This document shows positions 1 through 12,180 of a DNA stretch of 64,000 nucleotides, piece by piece. This stretch comes from Eutreptiella sp. 'Long Island Sound 2002' (lineage: Eukaryota > Euglenozoa > Euglenophyceae > Eutreptiales > Eutreptiaceae). Made by a program: the position numbers and the translations under genes. Under the pieces are notes generated by a model. The model made no database searches. It worked only from the letters and a program-made list of their open reading frames with translations, and was not told the origin of the DNA. Location of the stretch: contig OZ038379.1 of assembly GCA_964036045.1 (NCBI GenBank), positions 106,346,025-106,410,024 of the forward strand, in the 5' to 3' direction. Position 1 is the stretch's first letter. Each line of letters starts with the position of its first letter.

Positions 1-835
1 ATCCACAGCAGGCTTTGGTGCTATTTCCCTCAGTGGCTAGACCATCCAGTTCGGCAAGGCAACCAAACAAAATCAAGGGGTGAAAGGGTAACCCCCCCCC
101 CCTGTGCATCGCCACCATACAGTATCATCATGAAAGAGATCGTGTCATTCAGTGTTGAGATAGACATGAGCGCCCCGGGGCAGCCGGAATTTGCAGCGCT
201 TCACCATGTCCAAGTATTTCTCTCAAGTCGCCCACAGTAATGTGGAAAAGTGCCCTCTTTGGTCTCAGCGGCGCGACGACAGTGAGGCGCTCCTGCCTAT
301 GTTCCAACCACATGCGATGAAGCTCTGGTGGACCGGCATTCTGCTTCAGGAAAATGCATGCACGAAGGGGCGAATCTACCAGCCTGATAACCTTCTTCAG
401 CGGTTTCCGGAGTGTCTCTGTTTGGTGTGCAGGAGTGCCTCGCAGCTGTCCTAACTGCTGCCAGCACCATAACCAGTCCTTCACTTTCATTTGTACAAGA
501 GACCCTGCAATCTCACCAACCGGTTGTGATGGGATAATGATTCCAAAGTGCAAGACGCCCGTGGCTGCGTCTCCATGCGGGCTGCTGATGTAATCAAGGT
601 GCTCCAGTGATTGAATTCAGTGTACCAGTTGGACGTCAGTATCAAATTCATTGTCCGTATCCTGGTCACTGGAGTCGTCATCCTCATCAAAATCGTCGTC
701 TGGTCTTCTCTGCTTTCTCGTTTGTGTATCTTTTGCTTCGGCCTAAGATACGACAAACAAACACCAGTAGGTTTGAGTTGTGCAGGCAAAATGAAATAAT
801 GCAAATCGAACTGACTGCCCTGCGCTGACTGACTG
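1..835. other. Unassigned sequence
   Basis: I see no recognisable gene here. Open frames are short, overlap on both strands and have no familiar motif. A C10-type homopolymer lies near position 95. The block may be the flank of the lysine-rich repeat array that follows. Confidence 0.4.
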
Positions 836-1530
836 CCAGTCAGCTGATGCAAATATTACCCACCACATCTCGTTGCACATTGTTCAGCTCCGATGCAACC
901 GTGATGAACCAAATAGGAAACACTGCAACAGGGCACAGTATAAGTTTTCTGGCATTTTTCTGCGGATTATTGCTCCTCTTCCCTAAGCTTGCGCTTCGCT
1001 TCAGCAGCCCTTTGAGCCTGACATAGCACAAAGACACAGCACTTCAACCAAGTGGATTCCAATCTAGCTCATCTCAATCTGCTGCAGCTTGTTCTGCACC
1101 GGTGCGACTGTGAGGAGCCGAATAGGAAAGCTGATTGCAAGAGGGCTCCATACCATTTTTTTGCGTGTTCAGCGGCTTTTTGCTGCTTTTTCGTCGCCTT
1201 GCGCTTCCCTTCAGCGGCCTCTTCAGCCAGCGCTCTGGCATCTGCGGCCTGACATAGCACAGATGTGTAGCACTGCACTGCATCAAACGAGATTTCAACC
1301 TAACGTACCTTCTACGCATGGTCCTGCACCTATGACGCTGTGGGGAACCAAATACCAAAACGAACAAAGGCCGCTGAAAGCCGGATTTGCAGAGCATATT
1401 GTACCTGTTTCCTCCCCTGCTCAGCTGCCTTGGCTCTGCAGCTTACCCTGCCTTGGCTTCGCTTCGGTGGCTTTCTCGGGCAACGCTCTGACATCTGCAG
1501 CCTGACATAGCACAGATGTGCAGCACTACA
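836..1530 (-). repeat. Minisatellite array A (~230-250 bp units, Lys/Ala/Glu-rich on minus strand)
   Basis: Three degenerate units end at about 1029, 1260 and 1511 with the shared plus-strand phrase GCCTGACATAGCACA. Read on the minus strand, each unit encodes a charged coiled-coil-like segment beginning LCQA followed by runs of A, E, K and R (for example AEEAAEGKRKATKKQQKAAE). Units 1 and 3 carry stops, so the array is degenerate as coding sequence. It shares the phrase TTTCAACCTAAC and its overall layout with the array at 20.4-21.25 kb, so both probably derive from one repeated-exon gene or one mobile element. The function is unknown. Confidence 0.55.
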
Positions 1531-1557
1531 CTTGATTGAAAAGCGTCGTGTGTCCAT

Positions 1558-3200
1558 GTGCTCTACGGAGTTTCCCCGAACAAGGTTGTCAATGGCGAAC
1601 TTACCACCAGCTCTCCTTCACGAAGCACATGGATTCTATTGGAGCTTAATTCGTCCTATCATCCCCATGAAGAATGTTCCTATCGTGCCTATGAATTTCG
1701 TCCTTGTTCTGTCTCATGGATGCTTCACCAAACTTCGGCCGGCGCCCTCAAAGACTCTCTCGTTTCCTTCAATGTCAATGTGCGTTGTGAGCTTATTCAT
1801 CAAGAGTCCAAGTCATGGACTCCGCCCACGTCACAACCCGCTATAAAAGGTCTTGGTGAGTTTGGGGATGTCCGTTCCTTCTATAAGTACGTTAACCCCT
1901 ATTTTGCGGGCACAAAAGACTTTGCATCGGCCGACACTCAAAACAATTATTTCCCCTTTGAGGACACAATTGCACGAAAGGTGCCTTGCTCCGCTTACTT
2001 CCGCTTCACTTACTCCATGCCGCCCTCGCGTGCCGAAGAGCTTTATCAAGTAGTTCGCTCTCATGCGCATTTCGTCCGTGGCGATGTCCAAATAATGCCT
2101 CACTCCGAATTACGCGGTGAAAACTCCTTCTCCTTAATTCGCACACGTGAGACTATGCAAAAGCACCCTGGTGGGTTATTGCCTTGGGAGATAATGGGCA
2201 CTCTTATCGGACAAACCACAGCTTTGGGGCTGCTGATTACCTCTACTCAAGTGCCTGGCAAAAACAGCATTTTTTGCACCTTGGACACCTCTGAAGTCAT
2301 ACCCACGGGAACGTTGTCTCCTTTACAAACGGTCGCACGAACGCTATTTCATGATGGTGGGTTACTCTTGTTTTCGGTTCAATAGAACCGCCTCGTGCGC
2401 TTCACCTCAGGCGCTCAGTATGGTTCGCGTGTGTGGAGCAAAGGCCTCACAACCGGACTTGCCCCTTATGTGAGTCATGACCAACATTGTGTGCGCCCTG
2501 AAGCTCCTCGTTCCACGCCAACTTATGAAGTGGCGGCGGCGGCCTCTCGAACTATCGAATCCGTTGATGCCAAGCAGCTTACTCAAGGCTATCGGGTCTT
2601 CGAGGTCCGCTACGCCAACAAGCACTCGGCCATCCTCGCGATCGACTTTGTGGCGGACGATATTCAATTCACAGCCGCCGCGCCGAATGCCCTCCTTCGG
2701 CATGAACTACTAAATTCCGTTGTCGAGTTATTGGACGCCGAATTGGATGAACAGGACAAACCACTGGTGGCTATCCTTCAGCTGGGCACTTCATTGGGTT
2801 CTAGGGAGCAACTCAAAAAGTTTGAGCGCATGTACAACTCTATCAACTCTGTAATGGACTCTAACTCCAAAGTGCGGGAATGGGTTGACGCAACTGACAT
2901 GGAAATTACACCGACTAAGAAGCCATCGGCTACCACGCCCGTGAGCTCCCCCATTGCTGAAGATGTTTCCCCGCAAAGGGATCTACTGGATGACTTCCAC
3001 GGGGCGGACACTTCTGCGCAAACTGGAACTCCGCCCGAAGGCCCTAACGGAGCGCCATACCAAACGGACTTTCCGATGCTTGCTGTCTTCCCAGGTGATA
3101 CCAGAATCAGAGTAGTGAGCTTTGAGGCGTTCATGATAGCCCAAGGGGAATGCATTCTTGAAATAGTAAAGCCGAGGAGGTGGGGGTTTGCGCCATACGC
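1558..3200 (+). pseudogene. Unrecognised ORF with one in-frame TAG, leading into an AlkB-like domain
   Basis: One reading frame runs from about 1558 to 3320 (over 580 codons), interrupted only by TAG at 2383-2385. The composition looks coding. The first half has no motif I recognise. The middle (about 2560-2880) reads as an ordinary globular protein, and about 2900-3060 is a Ser/Pro/Thr/Asp-rich linker. Near 3180-3200 a +1 change of frame brings in an AlkB-like oxygenase domain, so this was probably one polyprotein-like ORF. AlkB-like domains joined to unrelated regions are known from some plant RNA-virus replicases and some mobile elements; I see no methyltransferase, helicase or polymerase motif here to decide between these. 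The true start is uncertain because the frame is open before 1558 and no start stands out. Confidence 0.45.
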
Positions 3201-3517
3201 CGAGCGGACCGCAACCTGGCGGGGAAGTACCTACCCTTTTGGGGCCTCTCATCCAGGGCCTTGGCTGCTCTATCGCTTCCTGAGGACTTGCGTCTGGACT
3301 CCTGGGGTCAAGCTCACGTGAGCATCTACGAGCCTGGTGGCGGTGTTACTACCCACGTGGACCACGAATCCTACGGCGATCCTATCGCCATCGCATCTTT
3401 TGCTTTACCAACTGTCATTAGCTTCACTGGGCCCTCTGGTTCTCACTACGAGTTGGATTTAGAACCCTGCTCCGTCTTCGTTCTGTCAAAGGACGCTAGA
3501 ACAAAGTTCACACACAG
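3180..3517 (+). pseudogene. AlkB-like 2-oxoglutarate/Fe(II) dioxygenase domain, 3' truncated
   Basis: The frame encodes the core of an AlkB-type double-stranded beta-helix oxygenase. This family oxidatively removes alkyl groups from nucleic acids using Fe(II) and 2-oxoglutarate. Visible signatures are VSIYEPGGGVTTHVDHESYG, which holds the iron-binding H-x-D (HVD) after a Y-x-P-G-G turn, then PIAIASFALPTVISF, and then VFVLSKDARTKFTH, which supplies the family R and the distal histidine. The 2-oxoglutarate-binding R-x5-R segment that should follow is missing, because unrelated repetitive sequence starts at 3518. The domain therefore cannot be complete. Its frame differs by one from the ORF upstream. 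Confidence 0.65.
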
Positions 3518-4195
3518 ACAAAGAAAAACGCCTTTACTCCCATTTTGGCATTAGTCTATGTAAGATAAAAATGTTTGTTTAAAAATAAAGAAAACCATAC
3601 AACAATCAAGCTAACCAAACAAGGCAAAGCAAAGCGTGCAACAACACTCACTAAGGTGAATCACTTGCCGTGCCAAGTATGCAAAAACAAAGAGTCATCG
3701 TTGGGATCTACCTCTAACGTGCACTCAACTAAGTCATAACTCGACATACTACGTCGTAATACCTAGTCCCTAATCCTATTCCCGTGCACCACTAACCCAC
3801 GGCGCTCTGAACAGAGGAATACAGGATGTGGATAAGGTAAGGGTCATGGGCAAGCATGATACCAACGCAATACACAACCACAAACGCAACACACAAGGCG
3901 AGCATGTGTCCATCTTGCGAGTCTTGTATTGAGTATGCTACACATACAAAAGATTTTTGAGATCAAACCCAAAATATTCAGAAGCGTATTCGCCATTCCA
4001 ACCTACCACCAAACATTATTTAATCATGAATGAAATCAGAGATGACGACAGAATTATGCAAATAGCGACAGAGTGCGGCGACAGCTGCGGCGACAGAAGA
4101 CACGCAATTCTGTTAACGGCACACAGCACATTCACACAGCAAACACAGTACAATGACAATATGGCGACCCTAAATGAAGGCATTTTTTCCTACTC
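3518..4195 (+). repeat. Dispersed 0.68 kb repeat, copy 1
   Basis: This copy is nearly identical to 13544-14208. Similarity starts at ACAAAGAAAAACGCC and stops near TACTC on both copies, with a few substitutions and small indels. It contains the string AATAAAG near its left end, resembling a polyadenylation signal on the plus strand. It has no TG...CA ends and no protein-coding capacity that I can see. It interrupts the AlkB-like domain, which indicates insertion. It could be a non-autonomous element or the conserved tail of a larger one. Confidence 0.75.
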
Positions 4196-7100
4196 CCCCG
4201 CAGACACCACACCAAGAGTTGGGTGTCTCGGGGGGCGCCATCTAACCAAGAAATTTCAGGGGTGTTATCATCCCTCCGGGGGTGCAGTGGTACCCCCCCC
4301 CCCCTTTTCCTGACATTGCACAGCAGTGCGGTCAGCAGATCACCTGTGCAGGCCATCAACAAGAACATGCCGCAACAGTCATATCACGGCAGGTGAAATC
4401 ATAACGTGAGTAAACCCAAAGAATAAAGAGAACACAATACCTGTCTGGTATCAATACAAAGCGCCTGTAAGTTCGCCACCGGGGTCTGTCAACAAATTTT
4501 TCTCAAAACATTTAGAACATACCAGTAAAGTACAGACCCAGGTATTGTTCATCACATGCTCACATCATGTAAAGAGTCTGGCGTACCTCCTTAGTCTTCA
4601 GCACGCACCATTACCTCAAGTCTCACTTTCCTCACAGGCAGCAATCACTGTCAGTACCGCCTGGAGGCACAGGTACCCTGACAGGATTACAACAGGCTTG
4701 TAGCGAAGGATGGTCAGAAAATTCCAGACCAGGGTACTCATGACAGGAATACCCAGAGAACAAAGGGTTGGCCTGCAGGTGCTGCCTGTTCCCATCCTCT
4801 GCCCGAGAATAGGGTAAGAGCTAAGGAGGTTGAGCAGACAATATCCAGCTACTCCAATAGTAAAACAAAATACTGTGGCGTGTTTACTGCCAAAGGTTTT
4901 GCCATTGCATCCACGGCCTGCGTCGAAATTTTGACCCCGAAAAATTTCACTGACTAAGCAAGTAAGACAAGCTTCAAGTTCCCTCCTACACGAATGACAA
5001 CCCAGACAAATGATAATCAGCCCCTGCTGCTGAGGCGCGTAGTGGGCGGTCCTTGACATTTCACAAAGAGTGAGAAAGAGAGAGAAAGAGTCACTCAATC
5101 GGGCTCCTGCAGTTACATACCTTGATACTCCGGGCAAGTATAGGAGCGCATACAGACTTTCAGTTCCACAACCGGGTGTTGAAACACTCCTTCGGCTAAC
5201 TGCAGGGTTACTCTGAACATGCCTCCCAGACTTCCGTCAGAATGGTTAGTTGGGGTGCAGGGGTGCGTGCTGGCTTGCCTGGTGACCTTGGCTGGATACA
5301 TGACTACTCTAACACAAAAAGAATCAATCATAACCCTCCCTCTGAGAAGACTGGCCACGTCGTCGCTTGAATAGGGGAAAAGGGTATTTTTCTCTCAGTG
5401 TGTCACCCGGCCAGCTTTCTGTCCCCTGGCTTTACTACCCCGACTCTTCCCAGTTCATTCTCCTGAAGTAAAGGAAAGAAGCAAAATGGAAACACCTCAG
5501 AGCGCGGCAAACTTGCCTCCTAGCTTACACATACACCACTACGTAGAACATTCCCAATAACCAACACTAAATTTGGCTGCTACTCAGTCATGCCTTCACA
5601 GCTCCCCCACCAAGCTACCTGCAGTAGGCTGTCATGCAGTTGTAAGGGTTTCTTAGCCGGGTGGATTAGGTTATGTTACTGTATTCTGTAGGGTCTTTTA
5701 TGCTTACCGGAGTCCAGAGGTTACTCACCTTTCGGCGGTTTCTGTGACGCTCCCGGTTGCTACCACTTCTATCCTAAGATACTCAATACAGTTCACACAG
5801 GCTACAACTTCTCAGACGCTGTCTCAGTTGTTTATCTCTGTGGATAACGGCATGAGCTTCACAGCCGGTACTTGTCGAATACTCAGTAGGCTGCTCTACA
5901 CTCTCAGTGGTAGTAACCACTTGTAACTTGAGGGGTGCTGTGGAGATACGGCTCATGGCCTCTCCAGCGTGCTTTCCACCTGTCGTCAGGTGAATTCATG
6001 TACATCCGGTACAGTATACACACTGACGTGTCATCACTGTATCATCAGTGCCTTAGTAGACCAGAAAAATCATGTACGGTGCTACGTAGCAGTAGGGCAA
6101 CAGCGGACCCCTGGGGTATTTACTGCGTGCACCCTGTCACCTGAGGCCTCATCAGGACCCTTGCCTGTGCTTTGTCCCGTAGCACAGGGGTGCTGTGGCT
6201 TGCTCTTATGGCAAGATATCAGGGAAGGTCTCGTCGTCATGGATATAAAGAATTATCCTATCAGCCACCCTCGAAAGTCTTTCATACCAGGCAATATTAC
6301 CTCTGGACTGTTGTTCCATCACACCGCCTTCATTCCTCAGTACCGTTATGCAGGGCTTACAGAGAGCAAAGAAGCAACACGCTGTATCGACAGCCTTCAG
6401 ATTCAGGTTATCCCTCAGTACCTGATCTCAGAGTGGGGTTGATAGGCAGTGACGTTGCCTTTTTACCCCTAGGTAGACATACGCTTCTCCTATTCACACT
6501 CCATAGGAAAGAAATCATCCAGCCCGTAGGCGTCCCTGAGAACCATATCGCTGGTCTCAATGGTCTACGTTCCCTAAAGGAAAAACACAAGGGCCAAAAA
6601 AACCTGTCCAAATCTCGACAGGACATCCGGGTGTACAATCCCAACCCTCCAATCTCTCAGGTAGAGGGTGGCAGTTTTATATAACTTGACTGCCTTTCCG
6701 TGATCCACCTTGTAAGGGAAAAAAGAGAGGTCTCGCATCAATTCCTCGGGTGCTCTCTGCAAAGAGACACAGAGGGCGATGCAAGGTCAATTCAACAAAA
6801 CTCGTACGGTTCCATGTCACAGACATGTCACCGCCGCAAGTTGGACAGCTCCCTATCAGGTACTACCGTGCCACTGAGCTTCCGGGGTGTACACCCACGA
6901 AAACTGCAACCCTCCAACTTCCCGTTCACACCTCATCGGGATTGCACGTCAGTCAGGCGGCTCAGTTCAGTAAAGTGACATTCAAGGATTCCTCCCAGAA
7001 TATTCCCCCCCACCACAGACTCCATCAAACATCGCTCAAGAAGGCCTCGGTAGGTTATCATCCCCGAGGGGCATTACCTTTGGGGGATCGTCACATCAGG

Positions 7101-9000
7101 CTGGATGTGCCATATATGGTCAGGGGCCTTGAGATTGCTTCCACACCTGCACTATCTGTTGGTGTAGCGCTCAGGACCCCCCCCTTTTTTCCAACTGTAA
7201 CAGCAACCTGAGGTAGGGATACCATCTGTGCGAGTGGAGAGAAGTGGGGTAACACACTGGTTTTTGTGGATAGCGCCCCAGTTAGCGCTTGGGTAGAGAC
7301 AGGGGGTCAGAACAGGATTGCATGCAACCTTGAGAGTGCTTGTGGGGTTGAAGGCACCACTACCAGTCTAGTCTTACCGACCCGCGGAATAGAGCTTAGC
7401 TACAATAACCCAGTGAACGTTGCCGGATGGGACCCTCCTTGGTTGTACAAGCAAAACAAAACTCATTCAGCCAGTACCAAGTCGCACTCCAGCGACCGCA
7501 AAAGGTGTTGTGCCTTCTCACGCGGTCACGACGTCTCCATACACAGACACCGTGGGGAACGCCGCAGCGAACTCACCACTGGCATTCCAGCCAACAAGGC
7601 GCCTGGCAAAGAGTACGAGGTCGCGCGGTTGTGGAGAGTCCTCCAGAATAGGCACCGGCAACGAAATGCATCCGTGCTGGGTCAGGTCCATCAGTGAGAG
7701 CCGAGCCTCTACGGGCAAGAGGACCCCAGGGACCCGCCGTAAAGTGGCAGGAGGCCCCCAGTATCCCGCCCTGCGAAGCATTCCGCCAACACCAAGAGAC
7801 AGCACCCACTGGACAGTCTGCAAGCTGGCGATCCACAGCGGTGCGCCCCTTGGGCAAATTCGCAGCAACAGCAATTTACCCCCAGAGTTGACTCCAAATC
7901 TCCCGTGATAATTTGGGAAACCCTTCTATTGCACTACTGCACCTGAATCAATCCGCGCACACTCGCTTGTCGAAATCAAGGTGAATCAGCTAAGCCTATG
8001 TCAAGCACTCCCGTCCTCACACGCCCTGGTGTTTCCCAGGCTGATTGGTCACTTATCTATTGAGACAAGCAACGGGGAAAATGGTAACTGTTACTCCCAC
8101 AAAGAAGCACTTCTCGGGCCTGTGGCCTATTCAGGGCAACCATACCGGCATGTTTAGACTCCTTGTCAATTCTGGCCTCCAAGAGTAAGGGCAGAGAGAT
8201 ATCAGTAAAAGAATAAATGACTCATAATAGTCCCCAACGTCCCAACACCTTTGAAGAGGAGAATTGGAAAGAAAAGAGGGTAACAGACCCAAACCACGGG
8301 TGACTGCCCCTAAGAGCAGCAAACCCCGTTAGGTGAGCGAGAGAGTCATTGAACAGGAGTCAACCGTAATGCCAATAAATTACATTGCCAACAGACAGCC
8401 AAACACCTGTAGCTTAACCTGTGCTTTTGCAGGCCTCAGACCATACAACCGTAGTTTGCATACATACACACACGACCATAAACCGCCAGGAATGTTTGTC
8501 CCATCGCTATATGCCAAACCTCACACATTCACAAGAAGACAGCACATCACAGCTCGATCCCTGCGTCTACTCCAGCCGCCGGCACATGACCCACAGTTTG
8601 ACGCCGACGGGGCTGTGGACGGTCTCAGGGGCAGGTTCACCTGGGCGGCCGTCGACGTTGGCTCAAGGCCTGCGACCCCATGCCTGAAGAGGCATGTCCC
8701 CCTCGATCGCTCAGGGGACCCAGTTTTTCTGAGCGGTTGCTGAGCTCCTCCTCTGGTAGCAATGATCAACGCTCCAACGAATAGAAGTCCACGTCACTAC
8801 CAAAGCCTAAGAGCAGTCTGCCTGTGGGGATAAGGGGTGCTTGCTCTCAGGGTACGGCCTTCAGCGTCCCGGGTGAACAGGTCGTTGGACCCTCCATCCG
8901 AGAGATTGGTGGTGCAGGTCCGGGCAGTGTCCTCTGGGATGCTTCGTACCCAGGCAGCGGGGCATCTACTGATGGGGATATGATACCCATACACAGGCCC
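4196..9000. other. Unassigned sequence
   Basis: I recognise no protein family in this 4.8 kb. The longest open frame is on the minus strand at 4616-5137 (173 codons, partly hydrophobic) and has no motif or supporting context. A minus-strand stretch at about 6570-6760 reads somewhat like coding sequence but is too short and broken to name. Short runs of C occur near 4295 and 7185. No tRNA, terminal inverted repeat or tandem array stands out. The stretch may be old transposon sequence. Confidence 0.4.
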
Positions 9001-9016
9001 CATAGTGCTTGCTGAG

Positions 9017-9320
9017 GTTGGGGTCTTTTGCACTTATATCCCGCCAAAGTTCAGGCGGTTGTACTGGCGTGGGAACTTTTGTATTTGTATCCCGCCCAAG
9101 TGGAGGCGGTCGTGCTGGTGTAGGGATCGTTGTATTTATATCCCGCCCAAGTGAAAGCGGTTGTGCTGACGTTGGGATCTTTGTATTTATATCCCGCCAA
9201 AGTGAAAGCGGTTGCGCTGGAGTTGGGATCTTTGTATTTATATCCCACCCAAGTGAAAGCGGTTGTGCCGAAGTTGGGATCTTTGTATTTATACCCCGCT
9301 CAAGAGGAGGCGGTTGATGC
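9017..9320 (-). repeat. 51 bp minisatellite (about 6 units)
   Basis: Units contain TTGTATTTATATCCCGCC and start near 9080, 9131, 9182, 9232 and 9283, giving a period of about 51 bp. Because 51 is a multiple of 3, several frames stay open. On the minus strand one frame repeats a 17-residue unit of the type GYKYKDPN..TTAFTWA. It lies just downstream of the decayed minus-strand coding region and may be part of its 3' end or simply a minisatellite. Confidence 0.75.
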
Positions 9321-9348
9321 AGCAGCTTGGCAATCTGGACATTGGTCA

Positions 9349-9660
9349 TCACAGGGTGATATCTTCAGGGATAGTACCACAACTACTTGTTCGCTGTCCG
9401 TCCCAAGTGAGCGATGGAGAGAAATTGTAAAGCCCTAACGCGCGCTTCTGCCTGTCACCGGCGGGCATTTTCTCATTCACATCCTCCAAAACTCGCCTGG
9501 CAATTCCGGTTTCTGCGTCAGGTGTCTCCATAAGCACGAGATCCGCCAATCCTGAGCGCACCATCTCGGTAGCATTTCGGTCCAAGCCGTATGGTTTGCC
9601 TGTTCCAGGGCAGGTATCCTTCTTGAGCCAGAAATAACAACCATCAGGACAAGAACCACG
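9349..9660 (-). pseudogene. Isocitrate-lyase-like C-terminal segment
   Basis: The minus strand encodes GLDRNATEMVRSGLADLVLM followed by E-T-P-D, a run ending in A-R-R-V, and LGLYNFSPSLTWD. In isocitrate lyases (which cleave isocitrate to succinate and glyoxylate in the glyoxylate cycle) and related PEP-mutase-superfamily lyases, the matching stretch is of the form ADL-W-E-x-x-PD...A...YN-SPS-x-x-W. The upstream active-site loop K-K-C-G-H was not found, so this is only a C-terminal piece. It is preceded in frame by TAG (SEN-stop-TRG), so it is not an intact gene. It sits at the 3' end of the larger decayed region. Assignment rests on motif spacing only. Confidence 0.5.
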
Positions 9661-12180
9661 CGTCTAATTTTCGGATGGGTGATCAATGTGGTTTGGATAC
9701 TCCAAAGTCTTTGAATAAATAATTCGCAGTGCGCTCCGCGCATCAGTCTAGAAACAGAAACAGGCTAGTTTCTCCTTGGCCTGGTCTGGGTCCAGCATTT
9801 TCTGCATTGCATAGTTGGCTGAAGTTAGGATTTGGATGGCAGGGTCAAAAATTTCCAGCTCCTTGTCACTGAGATGCCCACAGCGCCCCTCGCCCTCAAT
9901 GGGCAGGACCCTTACACAGGTGTTGTTGGCCTTGGTGACAACGGGTCATGTGTACTTCACCTCAACGTCACCTTGCTCCAGATTTGCCAACATCGGAATA
10001 TCATGGAAATCCGCCAATTGGTTGACCCTTTTCCGCAGAGCCCGCACACCTTTCTGGAATGCATTTCAGGGCAAGGATCGCAGGCTATGCAGCGCAAGGA
10101 TGGTGTCCTCCATTTGAATCTTGTCCTGAAGTCCCAGAAAATTGTTCAGCGCGAAAGCAAGCTTTCCAGAGTCCTTCGGCTTCACCCACAGTGTGTCCGG
10201 GCGAGTCTGCTCCAGGCTCACGGCGTTTAGCTTCCAAATTCCAAAATACAGACCCACCAGCTCCTCACCATCGTGAATGACGGTGGCAACGGCCATACCA
10301 CTGGCACAACCCGTATACTTGTAGCGCAAGTAACCAGTTCACAAAAGACGATTCAAGAACCGTCCAGAGTTCTGGCAGTTGATAGGGCAATCGGCAGTAC
10401 ACCGCAAGCATGCGAATACCCGGCATCGGGGTTGTTCTGCAGCCTGGGCAACACCATATCCACAGGTGACACCAGCTTGTCAGTCACGGGCACGCGCCTG
10501 TGCAATTGAATGGAAATTGCTGTCACGGAGATGCTCCTGTGGGCGTGGATGTCGGGGCACATTTGCAGGTATCGTGGGCTGGTGGTGTGCTTATCTTCAC
10601 CAACTTTACGCGTCAACGCAGAACTCACATGACAGGTGGCAGTCCCACGACCTCTGCGAAGGTGTTCTTGGATAGGCTCAGTGTGGGATTGTAGCGCAAA
10701 GGTGTCCTCAACCTGGTCATCAAAACCAGCATGGACCAGGAGGTCGAAATTGAAGCTGAGGGGTTCTTTGCCAGACATATCTTCCTCCCTCTAAATGTCA
10801 AAGCCTCAGTGAATGGTGTCCTCTGGGCATGGGTACAGCCGCATTCCGAAATTCGACTGGATCTTCTCGGAGCAACCCTCTTTCTCGTACTCCGAAAGGT
10901 GCTTGGAGGGCGCAACCGTGAACGCGGAGCTTTCGTCCTCTATTTGCAGCTTGAATGCCACCTGGGAGTACTTGCGGCGGTCCCAACCATCGGAAAAAAT
11001 CAGAAGCCCATTGCCCTGGGTGCCATTGACCACTTCCACATAGAAATGGCTCTGCCAGTCCTTGCCCCATGAAGCCTTGTAATGACCCTTGATGACGAAT
11101 GCAATGGTCCAGAATCGGTCTTCGATGCCAGTCAACCACTTGTTCCACGCTGCGTTGCACTCATCGTCGGGGCATGATGACGGTCCCCAATGGGACGTGG
11201 TTGCTGAACTCATCTTCGCCCAAGTGTTTGCTGATTTTGTGGAAGATCTCCTGTAACTTTTGTTGTCGTTGGCGAAACCACCCACAAACACGTTGCAATG
11301 TTTTCTAGCATACTCCATGCTCTTGGAAATCTCTGACTTACCTCCCACTGACATTGTGCAAGTCTGGTGGCAGCATGTGGAATGTGGGTCAAGGCCAGCA
11401 AGGGTGAACGTGCCACACACGCAGCGTGCTTCTCCAAAGGGATAGAGTATCCAGAGGGATGCCTGTAGAAACGCTTGGTGAACATTTTGAGCAACTTCTC
11501 TTCACCTTCGGCGCCTTCCCACTTTACCTTGTGCTCCCCCAAAGACACAGACATCGTTTCAGGCACGTTGATGATCTCAGTGAAGCGGTTGTCTACCGCG
11601 TGACCTTCGGACTTCAGCTCGACGTGGCTCCAAAAGAGCTTCATCATATCCGAAAACTGGTTCTCAATTTTCCCCTGCCGGGAGTGGTGTATCCGTAGGA
11701 TTGGTCCCAACCTCACTTGGATACGAAATCGAAGAAGACCAAAACGCCTCCAGCGTGCCTTCCCTCGGAAGGCTCAACAAGATGGATAGTGTAGGGCAAC
11801 ATCCAACAGCGTGGCGGGCATGGATCCAACGTGCGAGGCCATAGCATTCACCTCCGTCATGTGGAGACCGCACACCCACACCATAGGCTTCGTCACCTTC
11901 AAGCCAATAGCGTAGTGTTTAATGGGACCACCCTCACTTTTCTCGGTCGTAGGCTCCCCTGGCGCGGCTTTTGATATGTTAGGATGACCATCCACATTGT
12001 TTTGGGCCAATCATGCACGGCGTCAGCCCTCTGGCAGCAATCCAACACTGTCGGTGAGATAGTAGGAAACCTAGTTGGAGACAGCACAAGCAATTCCAAA
12101 ACGAACCGCGTAGTGAACTTCGGGAAACAGGGTCTCCATCTTGGTCTCGATATGATTAACCGATGGGAAGAACCCTCCAA
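9660..12180 (-). pseudogene. Decayed long coding region, function unrecognised
   Basis: Successive minus-strand frames read as convincing protein but are broken by frameshifts and by both TGA and TAG stops. In order (5' to 3' on the minus strand) the recognisable blocks are: 12165-11795 (for example ETKMETLFPEVHYAVRFGIA and VTKPMVWVCGLHMTEVNAMA), 11790-11715 (IHLVEPSEGRHAGGVLVFFD), 11715-11410 (FTEIINVPETMSVSLGEHKV), 11410-10806 (WLTGIEDRFWTIAFVIKGHY), 10780-10360, 10330-10066 (DSGKLAFALNNFLGLQDKIQ) and 10060-9750 (LADFHDIPMLANLEQGDVEV). I do not recognise a family. The isocitrate-lyase-like segment follows at its end. Segments upstream of 12180 continue beyond a minisatellite at 13085-13205. 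It could be a captured host gene or an old mobile-element protein. Confidence 0.5.

Noticed and set aside
4616-5137. 173-codon minus-strand ORF with hydrophobic stretches
   Set aside because: No motif, no good start context and no neighbouring support. Expected occasionally by chance in several kb.
9017-9320. CRISPR-like regular repeats
   Set aside because: Units are contiguous with no unique spacers, the setting is eukaryotic and no cas gene is present. It is a minisatellite.
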